DNA from: Gentiana macrophylla
Taxonomy: Eukaryota; Streptophyta; Magnoliopsida; Gentianales; Gentianaceae
NCBI GenBank assembly: GCA_026214975.1
Contig: CM047806.1
Span: forward strand, 51,291,947-51,355,946
DNA: 64,000 nt
Direction of reading: 5' to 3'
Shown: positions 45,501-57,510 of the stretch, piece by piece
Numbering within the stretch: position 1 is the first letter of the stretch
Layout: every line of letters starts with the position of its first letter
Notes under the pieces: generated by a model
The model's database searches: none
Seen by the model: the letters and a program-made list of their open reading frames with translations, nothing else
What the model was told of the DNA's origin: nothing
Translations under genes and position numbers: made by a program

Positions 45501-48500
45501 ATCGGTGCGGTTGTCCAGTTCATTATTATTTTTTTCTAAAGTTGTTCTGTTTTGTTTTTCGTAGGTAGTTTGTGTTATCTAGTGATTATTAATTTTTCAT
45601 AGGTTTGTGTTTAGGTTCCAATTAGGGTTTTGTTTAGTTTTCGTGTTTTGTTTGGACTGTTTTGTGTTTTTAGCGGCGTTTATGTGCTTCGGTTTGAACG
45701 TAAACGGGCGTCCTGAGCTATTGGACGCCCGTCCGTCCAAATCTGATCGTCTTTGTGTTTTGCCCAGGCAGACGAGCGTCCAATAACTTGGATGCCCGTC
45801 CTGTTCTTTCTCCAGGCAGACGTCCGTCCAGTAACTTGGACGCCCGTCTGGCCTGTCTGTCACCAGTTTTTTATTTATTTATTTTTGTTTTAGGTAGATA
45901 TCTTGGTTTGTCTTTCTTTTGCTTATTAAATAAATGTACTAGGGTTTCTGTTTTTCGTAGGTAGGTTTCGTAGGTAGGGTTCTGAGGTTGAATCATCTGA
46001 CTCCACGTTTTTCGCGGTCAAATTTTTGGATAAAAGGGATCGTTTTAGCACTTGTTAGTATTTTGGCCATAACTTTCGGCTCGAGTGTCCGTTTGGAACG
46101 CAGGACCCCAATTCGGAAAGCTCGTTCCGACGCCGACGACGTGGTGAACGCCTACGGACGTTCAGTGCCGTTTTCGAGGTCAAAATCTACTGTTTTCCCT
46201 TCCATTTTGGGCTCAGAAGATTTCAACACGTTTTTTTCCTTTTTTTTTAGTGTTTTCTGTTTTTCTGTTTTAAATTTTTCGTAGTTTAGGTTTAGGTTTC
46301 TGTTTCCGTGTCTTTTTAGGTAGTTTTCAATAAAAGTAGCGTTAAATAAATTGAGAGTTTTTATTTTTGCCATGTTTCGATGACCGTTGGGTTAAGAATG
46401 TGCAAAGAGTTTTTTACTCAATTTATGAAACGTGAATTTAGGTTTCATAGTTTTGTTTTCGTTTTTAATAAACACTAGGGTTTCTGTTTTAATGGTATGG
46501 TATTAGGTTATGATTTTAGGGGTGCTGCTGTTTTCTGGTATCAATCGAGTCTGCTGTGTTTTTCTGCTGAGTCAGACGGGCGTCCATAGTAAGTGAACGC
46601 CCGTCCGTCCAACTTGTACCAACTCTGTTATGTCTTAAGAGAACCAAACGAGCGTTTGTCCTTTCTAGACGCCCGTCCAGTTCATAAATTCCAGGCGAAC
46701 GCCCGTTTGGTATGTTGAACGCACGTTCAGGTTCCAAATTTTTCTTGACTTGATTTTTAATGCTTTATTTGACGTGGATATTTTCATACGAGCTTCTGTG
46801 GCTAACTATTTTTACGTAGATGTTCTGAACCTGCATGTTTACATCTACGAATCCATGTTAAATAATTGATTAATTTTTTTTATACATATTTGACATGGTT
46901 GTTTTATTGTGAGCCTCTGTGGCCTTTGTATATACGTAGATGTCCTGTTCTTTCACCGTTATGGTTTTCTTTCCATCTATTGCCATCCATGTTGAGTAAT
47001 TCACCTAGTTAGATGTGTTTTCCAATTTGACTTATGCTGTTCCTTTTGTCATCTATCTAGGGTGTTAGGGTTGTTTAAGGCACGTCTACACTTCACATGG
47101 CAAGCTCTGTGGCTTTGCATGATCAAATTTTGTTACGCTTCTGTGGCGTTATTTAGTAGACGTTTATATTCTTGACCTTGCTTAGATTAGGGTGATATCT
47201 ATGGAATTAGTTGGGCTAGTTTATTTTCTTTATTTTCTTTTTGCCTTTTTAGTGTAATTGCATATCATTTAGTTGCATTGTATTTTATTCTGTTTTTCTT
47301 ATTTATTTTTATTTTTATTTTTCTTTTTAGTGCACCTAGCCCTGCTACTTTGTAGTGTCCTCTATCCTTAGTTCTGTATGCACATGTTGGGCTTATTTGT
47401 ATTGTAAAGCTTCTGTGGCTTTATATTTGACGCTTAGATGTCCTGTACTTTCCCTGTGTGGTGATTTTTCCGTCTGAGCAATTATATCATGTGCTTCTAT
47501 CTTGTCGATGATTATTGTTGCTTGTTATATTCCCCCGTGTTTCCCGAGATACTGCCATGTTTTTCAAGTGGTGCAGGCACATTTTTAGTTGTTTTTGTCG
47601 AAGCTACCTTTGGGAGTTGAAGCTGGGAAGGACTCCATATGACATCACCATTGTTGTCTTCTTCAGCCAATCTTCGGATCATTACAATCAGCTAAGTTCT
47701 TTATCTTTTCTTTAATTCTGCACAACCTGAGGACATGTTGTGATTTAAGTGTGGGGGAGGGAATGATTCGATATGTATCTATACATTTGCTTACATTCGT
47801 TATGTTTCTATGCAAAATGAGCTAGAATTTTCAAAAAAATTCGACATTTTGTTTTTGTTTTGTCCCGAGTAAGCAATGCATGATCTTTGTTCGTTTCTTT
47901 TATAGTCATTGATGCTATATACTGTATGTTCAGTAAGTTAGTTGTTTCACCTGAGATCTATTTTTCACGAGCCATAGTGAGCGATGAGCTAATTTATAAA
48001 GTTATACCCCTTTTGACGAGTGATTTTTGATTTTCTTATAAGTCATGTGCTTAGTGCTACGTATATATCTTGAGATTTATGATAGTTTGTATTTAGATCC
48101 AAAGTATGATATACTGTGAATATCTTAGGTTTAAATGTGATAAGTAACACGTAACTTAATGTCAAATGAAAAAGTTGAGTAAATATATGAAGTAATTGTG
48201 TGTGTCGAAAGCTAGTCGATGATTTGAGTGCGATAGGGTATACCACGTATGTCCTATACCACTATGATGACCAAAGCTCACGACGAAATGTAAGAAGTCG
48301 CCTTATGATTTGAGTAAGGTAGGGTATATCTCGAATATCCTATTCTGCTATGACAGGGCAACAGCTCATTCTGATGTGCGTTTAAAGTGAAGTAATTAAA
48401 TCAACTTATAAAGAAGTGGTATGAATGAATTATAACACTAAGTTATCGTCTATCGTATCCCCAGTATAAACTGATAGATATGCTGTAGGGATTATCCTCT

Positions 48501-48781
48501 GAGTATTTCAGAAAGGCCCTAGATATATTCGATCATTCTTTTCGGGATATTTTACGTTTGTAGGGTACAACTTATGAGTGTCATTTATCGCTAGGTTGAA
48601 GGGGGTATTAGCTAGTTTTGCTTTGAGTTTCTCAAGTTTGGATTTAGTGGAAGTTTTCTATGGCTATGCACACACACAAGGTGAACCTCTAATTTATTGA
48701 ATATGCGTTATATTTGCTGAAGTATCTATCTTTTCTCGAGCCTTTATCTTGTTTTGTTTTGCTCGGGACGAGCAAAAGATA
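45501..48781 (+). other. Non-coding interior of element F
   Basis: No supported ORF. After the hairpin array (45700-46740) there are recurrent phrases such as GCTTCTGTGGCTTTAT and GAGCTCTGTGGCTTT (46790-47430), spaced a few hundred bases apart and resembling the repeats in element C. ORFs at 45988-46284 and 47515-47715 have no recognisable domain. Confidence 0.75.
45700..46740 (+). repeat. GACGGGCGTCC hairpin array in leader of element F
   Basis: Six pairs of inverted arms. The first is a perfect 10-bp stem, ACGGGCGTCC (45705) pairing with GGACGCCCGT (45724), with a 9-base loop. Further pairs lie at 45770-45802, 45818-45850, 46575-46605, 46648-46680 and 46692-46728. They are GC-rich islands in AT-rich DNA. 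The same array stands at the same place after the primer site of element C. Confidence 0.8.
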
Positions 48782-48794
48782 AGTGTGGGGGAGT
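48782..48794 (+). promoter_or_regulatory. Polypurine tract of element F
   Basis: AGTGTGGGGGAGT directly before the 3' LTR (TGTTAAGGG at 48795). Confidence 0.9.
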
Positions 48795-50241
48795 TGTTAA
48801 GGGTGATTTTGTACGTTTTATAAGGAATATTTTATGTCAATTTCCCCTATATGTGTATGTTTCTCATAGAAATCGAGCTTTATATTGAAATATTGAGCAA
48901 ATGGGTTTTAAAAGTCTTTAAGTGTAAACTTGAGCTAATTTCATGATTTTATTGGTAGTTATCTATGGTTTTACACTTTGCGTGTTTTTATGGTTTTGAA
49001 GGTACATTTACATGTCATGGAGAGGGATGAAAGGAGCTTAAAAGGTGTTCAAGTGATGATTTGCATGGAAGGAAAGAGATAGAGATGAAGTTGGAATGAA
49101 GATCAAGATGAATTTGGAAGAAAAAGGGCTGAATCAAGCGCCCAAGTCCCATCCACTGGGTCAAGCGTCGAGAATATTGGACTCAAGCGTCGGAGAGGAA
49201 ATTTGATACTGAGAGAGTTTGGACGCAGCCTGACGGACGCCTCGTCGAAGGAAGTCGGTAAGAATGGACGAGCGTCCACAATTCCGGACGGGCGTCCACG
49301 GCCGACATGCTGAAAACCGACTTACTTTCCCTATAAATAGCAGCGCGATTTCAACCCTAAGACATACATTATTGAGACCTATTGATACACAATCATTAGG
49401 AGAAAACCCTAGGCGGCCCCAGCCCCCTTAGGGGAGGCTGGGGTTGCGATTTTTCTTGTTTCTTTTTCCGTTTTTCTGCTGTGTTGTGCTGAATGCTTGG
49501 AGATCATCCATTGTTCAAACTATGTGAATCCGTTTTAGCAGGTTCTTTATTTTCAATCTAGATTTGTTTTGTGAATTTGATTAAAGTTGTATCTTTTCCA
49601 TGATTATTTGTTATGCAATCAATATCGAAAGATGAATTGTTATTGATGTTTACCGTATGACGAGAGTCGGTGTAAACCTTAGATCACCATAGGAAAGATG
49701 GGATTTTTAACCTTGACATAACGAGAGTTGATAGGTTGAATATCTAGGTTGCTAGATTGAGAGATCTTACACCTTGTTTTGAGAGCGTTAATCTCTATAG
49801 ATCGAGAGATGATGAGATTGATAGACGAATTATCTACGAGAATAGGAATTCATACTTTTGATAGGTGAACCACAACTTGAATTAAATCATCATAAGATAG
49901 TTTAGAGAGGAAATTGAGGGTTGCGGGATCGGTGGATAATTGTTTGTGCGTTGTTCAATCACCATGATCATCGTTTTTATTGCTTTTTCTCGTTTATAGT
50001 TTTATTTACTTTTGTTCGCAACAATGTTTTCCTGGCTTTGGACTGACAATCCTTTGTCCAGTTTATTTTCCGTTTTAGTTTCGTTTTAGTAGTAACAACC
50101 TTAGGAGAATTAATGAACTAGATACCCCGATTCCCTGTGATCGACTCCGATATTAATCGCTATACTACGATCCCTACACTTGGGGAATACCGGATTTATA
50201 AATTTATTACTTGTTTGTTTTGTTAGATAAAATCCGTGACA
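48795..50241 (+). repeat. 3' LTR of element F
   Basis: 1447 bp partner of the 5' LTR, near-identical over long stretches. Nearly all differences lie in the GC-rich block (49130-49320) and at CAG/CTG sites. It is followed by the GTATC duplication. Confidence 0.94.
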
Positions 50242-52690
50242 GTATCCAACGGTAGAAGATGTAGGCATTGAAACCTTTGCACGTTTGGATGGTGCCCGAG
50301 TACTTGGAGGTTTTTTCTTTTTGGAAGAAGAAACACCTTGAGATGAAGGTGGAGTTGGGGTAACACTCGATAATTCTTGCTCAACTCGTTCAAACATACT
50401 CGTCTCCCTCTTAGTTGAGTTGTCATCCAACAACTTCCATTTTTTTCCGGATCCCTTAGGTCGGCCACGACCCGTCTTTTTTGTTTTCGGCTCTTGCAAC
50501 ACCGTATTAATCGGTTCACAAATTTCCCTTATCTTCATTATCAACCTCTTTCTCTCCCACACGTCTGCCATCTTCATTTTTTCTTCTAAGGCATGAATAA
50601 CTGGCACATAGTCTAAATCCGCTTCTTTTGGAGGTGGCCCTTTCATATCTAGGGTCTTACAATGAACATCGATGGATGACAGAGGGATGCATCCGGGCTT
50701 CTTCTTAAACCTTGCCATGTCATGTCTACACGGAAACCCGTGTGTCTTTTGAATAGTACATCCACACTCCTTATCCAACGCATCGCTATCATTGGTGTTT
50801 TCCAACTCATCATACAACAACTCTAATGCGTATATAAATACATGATGTTTAACTCTTTAAACAACGGATTATCTTTGAATTTCTTCGGCTCCATGAAAAT
50901 AGACTTCTCAAAGGATTTTTTTGATGTTTTCGATCTCTTGATCAATCATTTTAATACCGGCTTCCCACTCCGCAACCAAGTCCCCAAGGCCGGTTTTTAG
51001 CCAATGTTTAAACACTGAATGCATTCCCTCGACTCTCGAGGTTGATGTGTTTCCTAGATGAAAAACCGAGTTCGTCCATGCCGAGACGAATGCCTCCTTG
51101 TGTGCATTCAACCATGTAGAAGAAACATAACTCATTGCGTCTTCACTAAAACTCTTCTTACACTCTTCCAATCGCTCATTCAACTCCTCTTCAGACTTTG
51201 CTTTAACAACCTCTGTCCATGCTGTCATTAAATCCTCCCAACCTTCGCTCGTAGTCTTGGTCTTCAAATTCGACACAAGACCTTTCTCGATGTGCCACCG
51301 GCATAACAAGTTCCTTGCTTTTGGAAATACAACACGTACTGCGTTCATTAATGCTTCTTCCCTATCTGTCACAACACAACCTATTCGCTCGCTTTGGTCA
51401 CCAATTGCTTGGCGAAGCATAGTCAAAGCCCATGTGTAGTTGTCTTCCCTCTCCAAACATAGCAATGCAAATCCAACCGAAAATGACATGTCCGTAGACG
51501 TAACGCCAACAATCTGCAAAAGGGGCATCTTGTACTTGTTTGTCTTGTATGTACAATCCATAAGCATGACAGAAGGAAAGCACCTTGCAAGGGACAAACT
51601 TTCGTTAAAGGCCCAAAATACATCTTTCACTACTTTTCGTTCATCATACCTACACTCAATGAAGGATGTGTTCTTGTCCGCCAAATTGTAAACCTCTTGC
51701 ATCATCATCGACCCTCTCGTATGCGTTCTTCCTTATCTTAGCACGAATGTTATAGATCGTCTTTTGTGACGTAAATTTTTCGCATCCTTATTTCTCAACA
51801 TCCGTAATATATGTTTAGGCAAAATGCCGTTACGAGTCATTGTTGCAACAAAATCAACTTGTTCTTTATCAATCCGACCAAGGTATGCATGGCCCTCATC
51901 ATACTTGACAGTTTTGTGATTATGCACACCATTCAAGACTTTCACGGTCCACATGTCCCTAAATGTATCCTTCTTAGCTTTCAATACGAATGGACATCCG
52001 CATTTCCTTGTGGACGATTCTCTTGCCTTATTCTTTCCGGTAGTTCCATCTTTTTTTCTCGTACTTTCTTCCTTTGCAATGATCCCTTGGGAATCCACCC
52101 CTCTCACATTGGAATTTAACGAACGGTGTCCGCTTTCCGTTACTTTCAGATCTCATTATCACAAGGACGACACCATTCGATCTTGCCAATTCCTTGAGGT
52201 GTTTGGTGACGGTTTCTCTCGAATTAAATTCCTATGAACAATATACAAATGTAATGAATACATAAAAAATGTAAACTGCAACAATCTTATAAATAGTATA
52301 AGTTTTAAGTACATACTTCATCAGTTGTAAAAAGTGAAGTCATATCGATTGATAACTCTTCAGGTGACTCATCTCTCAATGCAAGCGTGGTATCTCGAAG
52401 ATTCTTAAGATGTTGTTGGTCCTCATCGATCATTTCATCAGCCCAATGCTACAAAATACATTCACTTATTATATAAAGTCATAGTCAATTAGGATGAGCA
52501 TAAACGAATAACAAATTCACTTAATGGTATGTTACCTTCAAATACTCCTCGTCGTCGTCTTCTACTGCCCCCGTATCATTGCTCTTGTAATTATTTCTTT
52601 CATCACATTGTTTCTATGGATTTAAAATTAACAACAACAAGAAAATGGTAGTTCAATACACTAGAATGGACAAATGTGAATACCTATACA

Positions 52691-53040
52691 GAACGTCGTC
52701 CTAACCGACGTTGGTATGACTCAACGAATGCCACTATGGATGACGTTCATGTCTGATTAGGCAGTACTACTCACCTATTAAAACGTCAGCCATAGTATCG
52801 TTTGTACCTCCATACCAACATCGGTGTTACAGACGTCCTTAAAAATGACATCAATTTCAACGTTTGTTTTACTTAGAAACGCCCCCCTTGACGACGTCCT
52901 GAAAGTACATATATCCATTTTTTGTGCGTAAGGACGTCGTCTTGGTTGACGTTTCTGTGGCCATATGGGCGTCTCTCTGGATGTCGTTCCATGTGTCTGA
53001 CATGGACGCTCGGGAACGTAACAAAACGCCGGCAACAACC
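52691..53040. repeat. Palindrome array 3, in intron 1 of the transposase gene
   Basis: About eight units of the AACGTC...GACGTT type, e.g. GAACGTCGTCCTAACCGACG (52692), AAACGTCAGCCATAGTATCG (52779), AAGGACGTCGTCTTGGTTGA (52930). It lies within the predicted first intron of the minus-strand gene (53181-52614), mirroring array 1. Confidence 0.82.
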
Positions 53041-53599
53041 CTATGATGATCGGAAAACGCAAAATAACCAAAATTTCCTCCATCAATCAATGTATAACAT
53101 GGTAATATGCATGTTGGAGGTTTACCCATTCACTTACATCACACATTGAACATCAAAATAAGATTTTTAGACAAAAAAATTTACCAAGTTTGATGCTATG
53201 GTCTTCTTCTCTACTTGGCTAGAAAAGGGGATGTCTTCAAGGGAGATTTCAACATCTTCTTCATTGAAATGTGTGTGTTGATTCATTGGAGTTGATTCAA
53301 GATGATGATGTCTCAATTTGGTGTTTGATGAAGATGAAGCTTCCACGGGTTTTTTTGAAAACAAGAGAGGTGAAGGTGAAGAAGATGAAGGGGGTGTGAT
53401 AATATGAGGTGGTGGTGGAAGTAGATGTGGTGTTTATGAATTGTATTTGTATTAAGTTAGTAGATAAAATAGTTTAATGTATTTTTAGTTTAGATTAGAT
53501 AAGATTAAATTAGATTATAAAGATAATAATGTTTTGATTAATTTTTGGGGGGACTACTTTGCATTTTCTAAAAATTGTGGTGCAAATAGTAGTTTTGAG

Positions 53600-53716
53600 G
53601 GTGCATGAAGTAAGAAAATAATAAAAATATGAACCGTGGTGCCAAAAGTATAATTTTTGGTTGCCGGAAGTAAGGGGGTGCCGGTAGTAAATAGGGGGGT
53701 GCCAATAGAACCCCCC
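53600..53716 (-). repeat. Right terminal inverted repeat of the MULE
   Basis: Inverted partner of 38168-38270. It reads GGGTGCCGGTAGTAAATA then GGGTGCCAATAGAACCCCCC on the plus strand, followed by the TAAAAAAAA duplication. Confidence 0.85.
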
Positions 53717-53937
53717 TAAAAAAAAGCATAAAAACAGAAGCAATGAATCATGAATTTGTTTCTTCCACATTGTTTAATTGGGTGGGAATAGGGAAGGGGA
53801 ATAGGCAGCATACTCGGAGAGCCAATTACTTTAGGAGTCTTTATTGGCACCATCATGACCTTATCCGTGTACCACAGTCTTTTTAGTGTTGATCGTCTCT
53901 CGACAGTACGAGAAAGTCATATGTCGGCTATACATTC

Positions 53938-54088
53938 TGTTAGGATATTTATAAATATTATATTTATTGTGTTCATATTCTGTATTTATTACAAGATATT
54001 GTGTTCACATTGTAGTAGATGTATATATATACCTTGTACAGTACACACAATTCATCAATAGAAAATACTTTCTCACAATTATCTATCA
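53938..54088 (+). repeat. 5' LTR of copia G
   Basis: 151 bp, TGTTAGGATATTT...CTATCA, AT-rich, with TATATATATACC near 54022 as a TATA candidate. A short LTR typical of some plant copia lineages. Defined by the abutting primer site at 54089; no second copy was found. Confidence 0.8.
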
Positions 54089-54675
54089 TGGTATCAGAGT
54101 ATTGAGACTTAGAGGTGGCCAAAACAAACTGGAACCTCCGGTTAGGGGGCGGTTAGGGGTTTTTGGAAACCGGAACCGGCGGTTGAACCGGCCCAACGGC
54201 TAGTTTAGTGCAACGGCTTTTTTTTTTCTAAACACTTCAAAAAAAAATCCTATAAATACTACCCCATTCCATTTCCAATTTCCTACACCAATATCCTCTC
54301 AATTCTTACATCTTATTCCCCCAAAAAAAAACATTTCTTACATCTTCTACTCATTTCTTTGATTAACAAGTTTGTTTAGTTGTTAAAAACAACAATCAAA
54401 TTTACTTTACGATACCGATTTTTAAAATTGTTCTGATTTAATCGTTACTTCAATACGGTTTTAGTTATAAGTAAATTTGGTTTGTATTTTATTCAACTAA
54501 TTTTTTTACAAGTGAAAAAAAAATTCCATTTTATAATCAAATTTACTTTACTAGACCGATATTAGAAAGTTGTTATTATTTAATCATTACTTCAATTCGG
54601 TTTTAGTTATAAGTAAAATTGGTTAGTTAAATTAAATTTTTTTCATAACCGTTAAATTTATTTAGATTTTGTAAC

Positions 54676-57120
54676 AATGTCAAGAAGAGGTGAATCATCA
54701 CGAGGCAATTGAAATGTTACTTTCCGTGATGAGACGGTTGTGCCGGAATCGGGTGATTTTGCTGGTGGCTATAGACCCCAACATTTTACAAACCCTGTCA
54801 CTGGTAGTCACATTTCGATTCCTCACTTCGAGACACCTTCAGATTTCAATTTATGATTTTGATAGTCATTACGACGATATAATGTCTCAACCTGTAAATT
54901 TTAACATCAACCTTAACGAAGCTGAAGATAATGAGCCTCGTAATGATGAAGCCGACGTTGATGATGATGTTGATGTATTTCCGACTGCTTCCCGTCCTAG
55001 ACAAGGACGTGGTGGGAGTCGTGTGGTTGTAAGAACACCGCATCGTGCTAGTGCTGATCCTACTCCTACTCCCTAGTCAGTCGAATTAGATGGTGATGAA
55101 AGTACCCAAGACGGAGGACAAGAAAAAAGGTTAAAATCGAAAAATTTTACGGAACTTTTCACAAAGGTTCCTCGGACTGATGAATTAGCATTAGCTAACC
55201 CCGGAAAGTATTTCTTCGGGGTGTGCAATTTCTGTGGCACTAAATACAAATTTAAAGCAGGTGGTGGTTACGGATCGATGCGGGGTCACATAAAAACCAA
55301 ACACCCGGAAAAATTGGAAGATAGCGCGTCTCAAACCCAGCTAAACATGTCGAGCTCCAGCGGAGGTAAAACTAATTCACTTTTTATTTACACTCGTGAT
55401 AACTGTAGAGATCTAACCACGGATTTTGTTGCGGGGATGGGTCTTCCTTTTAGCTTTCCTGAGAATCCTATTTTCGAAAGTTACGTACAAGGGGCTTTGC
55501 AGCCGGAATTTACTAAGATCCCTCGTGCAATGGTTACTAGGGATTTCAAAAATAAATTTAATAAACGACAAAATATTATTAAAGAAAGTTTGAAGAAAAA
55601 TAAATTCCGAATATGTGTATGTGCCGATATTTGGGAGGATAGGAGGACCAACAATTTTTGTTTGGGCGTGTCGTCTCACTGGATTGATAACACTTGGATT
55701 ATCCAAAAAAGGTTACTTGATTTTCGTTTATTTAACGAAACTCATAATGCTTCTAACATTGCATCTTTATTAGTTGATATTTTTTAGGAATACGATTTAA
55801 AAAGATAAAGTTTTTTCTATTACGTTTGACAATGCTTCAAACAACACTGCTTTTATTCCCGGCTTATCCCAATATTGTGAACCTCTTTGTAACGGTCAAT
55901 TTTTTCATGTTAGATGTTTATGCCATATTTTTAATTTATGTGTAAAAGATGGTCTAAAAGTTTTTTACTATAATAGTAATGCGAAAAAAACTTCGATTTC
56001 ACATGTGTTACGTAGAAATTCTCTTGTTCATAAGTCGTATAATTTTCTTAGAGAAAGGTCACCGCCCTATCAAACTACCGCAAGATGTACCGCATAGGTG
56101 CAACACCACTTATGATCTTTGGAAAAAAACAAACAAAATTAAAAATGCCCTTTGTGAATTTTTGTTCGAGCGAATATCGTTTGTATCCCTCTATTTGGAC
56201 TGCATGTAAGACACTGATGGATGTTTTTGAAGTATTCAAAAAATTACTGAATTGTTTCCAAAATGTTATCAACCCACAGTATATTTAGTCTTGTCTGCTA
56301 ATGTAGAAATAACTGACCAGTTTGAAACCATGGAACACGACGCTACATTATTTCAATGTTTAGGGATGATGAAGGAGAAATGGAATTAGTACATGTTGCA
56401 TATTCCTGACACTTATCTCATTTCTTCTATTCTCGACCCTCGTTTAAGACTATTAGGTGTCTAACATGTTAAGTGCTTACTACGATGCTTTGTCTAATAT
56501 TCATAGAGTGTCCTCGGTAGATTATACAGTTGAAGTAGATAGACTTGAAAAATTATTAAACACTTTGTATGTTGAATATGAGCATATGTATGGAATGAGA
56601 AACGACGTGGTTCCCAATCCATCCGCAAGTGCTTCTACTAACCCTGCAGGTGTCCTGCGGGGAATTCAAAATGTTCTGGATAAAATGAATTCAAAACGAC
56701 AGAAGGGAGCGACAGCGTCATCCGATCAACGTACAGAGATATCCAAATTTTTAAACACAACATTTGAAGGTTGCGAAACCAAATCCTATGATTTCGACTT
56801 CGACTTATTGAAGTGGTGGAAGAGACATGCTAAAGATTTTCCAGTGCTAGCAATGATGGCGGTCGAGTTTTTAAGTTGCCATGTTTCGGCCGTCACTGTT
56901 GAACGAGCTTTCACCATGGCAGGATATGTGCTTACCAATAAAAGATGTTCGCTTCATCCCACCACTTTAGAGAAGCAAATGTGTTGTCAAGATTGGGTAC
57001 GAGCCGAGAAGAGGGTGCAAGACATTGAGTCAGAAGATGATGAGTCACAGTTCGAGTCAATAACACTGAAACTTCATGAGGAGCAAGCACTCGAAATACC
57101 GACATCGATTAAAGATACGC
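54676..57120 (+). pseudogene. hAT transposase with BED zinc finger (broken)
   Basis: The ATG is near 54676, but the first frame stops within 12 codons and shifts. An acidic region follows (NEAEDNEPRNDEADVDDDVD, near 54910-54975). BED finger at 55215-55310: VCNFCGTKYKFK...MRGHIKTKHPEK (C-X2-C...H-X4-H). The catalytic fold starts with ICVCADIWEDRRTNNFCLGV (55610-55670) and breaks at TAG 55785. The next parts (FDNASNN-like near 55830, HVRCLCHIFNLCVKDGL-like at 55905-55950) are frameshifted. The dimerisation domain is at 56790-56960: LLKWWKRHAKDFPVLAMMAV, TVERAFTMAGYVLTNKR. At least five breaks. Resembles plant DAYSLEEPER/RICESLEEPER-type hATs. Confidence 0.87.
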
Positions 57121-57149
57121 AATTTATATCTTGTTTATATATTTGTTAC

Positions 57150-57198
57150 AATTTATAAAACAACTATAAAAGACTAAAAACTATAAGAAACTATTAAA

Positions 57199-57274
<76 letters not shown>

Positions 57275-57510
57275 GATAAAAGACTAAAGACTAAAAAAAT
57301 CCATAAAAAAACCCCATAGAAACTATAAAAATTTATTAAAAAAAACTATAAAAACCTACTACTAAAAGCTATAAAAAAAACTATAGAAAACTATAATAAA
57401 AAAAACCATAAAAACAATATACAAACCTAAAAAATTATATGAAACTATAAAATACAAACACATAAAAATACTATAAAAGACTACCAAAAAAATAATTAAA
57501 AAACCTTTAA
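57150..57510. repeat. A-rich ACTATAAAA repeats with (TA)n run
   Basis: Dozens of ACTATAAAAAA/ACTATAAGAAACTAT units, with a (TA)n run at 57203-57269. It lies downstream of the hAT transposase. No gene. Confidence 0.9.

Larger units (their letters stand above)
44016..50241 (+). mobile_element. Non-coding tRNA-Asp-primed LTR element F (LARD-like)
   Basis: LTRs 44016-45476 (1461 bp) and 48795-50241 (1447 bp), with a 5-bp target duplication GTATC (44011-44015 and 50242-50246). Primer site TGGCGCCGTTGCCGGGGA, purine tract AGTGTGGGGGAGT. No gag or pol similarity in the 3.3-kb interior. It is inserted in the MULE transposase gene between the linker and the OTU domain. Same type as element C: primer site, purine tract and LTR motifs (for example ATCGAAAGATG...TTATTGATGTTTACC) are shared. 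Confidence 0.94.
43391..53364 (-). pseudogene. FAR1-type MULE transposase with SWIM and C-terminal OTU protease domain
   Basis: Read right to left. Exons 53364-53182, 52613-52536, 52448-52317, then 52231 onward. The start is uncertain because the first frame opens without a clear ATG. FAR1 DNA-binding fold: FQCERGG, RKCGCPFVLKAKK, W..KVLNGVHNHKT (52150-51900). MULE transposase core (51708-50908): LMDCTYKTNKYK, CVVTDREEALMNA, LLCRWHIEKGL, TSRVEGMHSVFKHWL. SWIM zinc finger (50720-50760): ECGCTIQ..GFPCRHDMARF. Then a Lys/Ser-rich linker with GRGRPKGSGKKWK. Element F splits the gene at 50242/44015. The OTU domain follows (44010-43391): APDGNCGFRVIAHGIG supplies Asp and Cys, and GFCNGNHFVRLFM supplies the His. 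Frameshifts near 52110, 51750, 51705, 50910, 50850 and 43750. Inferred role: moves the MULE; the OTU part may deubiquitinate. Confidence 0.85.
38168..53716. mobile_element. Large Mutator-like element (MULE) with two gene units
   Basis: The left end GGGTTCTATTGGCACCC, then TTTACTACCGGCACCCC, matches the inverted right end (GGGGGGTTCTATTGGCACCC, then TTTACTACCGGCACCCC). The inverted repeats extend imperfectly for about 100 bp, with further GGCACCACA repeats. The flanks share a 9-bp duplication TAAAAAAAA (38159-38167 and 53717-53725), the Mutator hallmark, though the A run leaves the exact border uncertain by a base or two. Inside are a plus-strand PMD gene and a minus-strand FAR1/MULE transposase-OTU gene, facing each other. 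With the LTR insertion at 44016-50241 removed it is about 9.3 kb. Confidence 0.9.
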
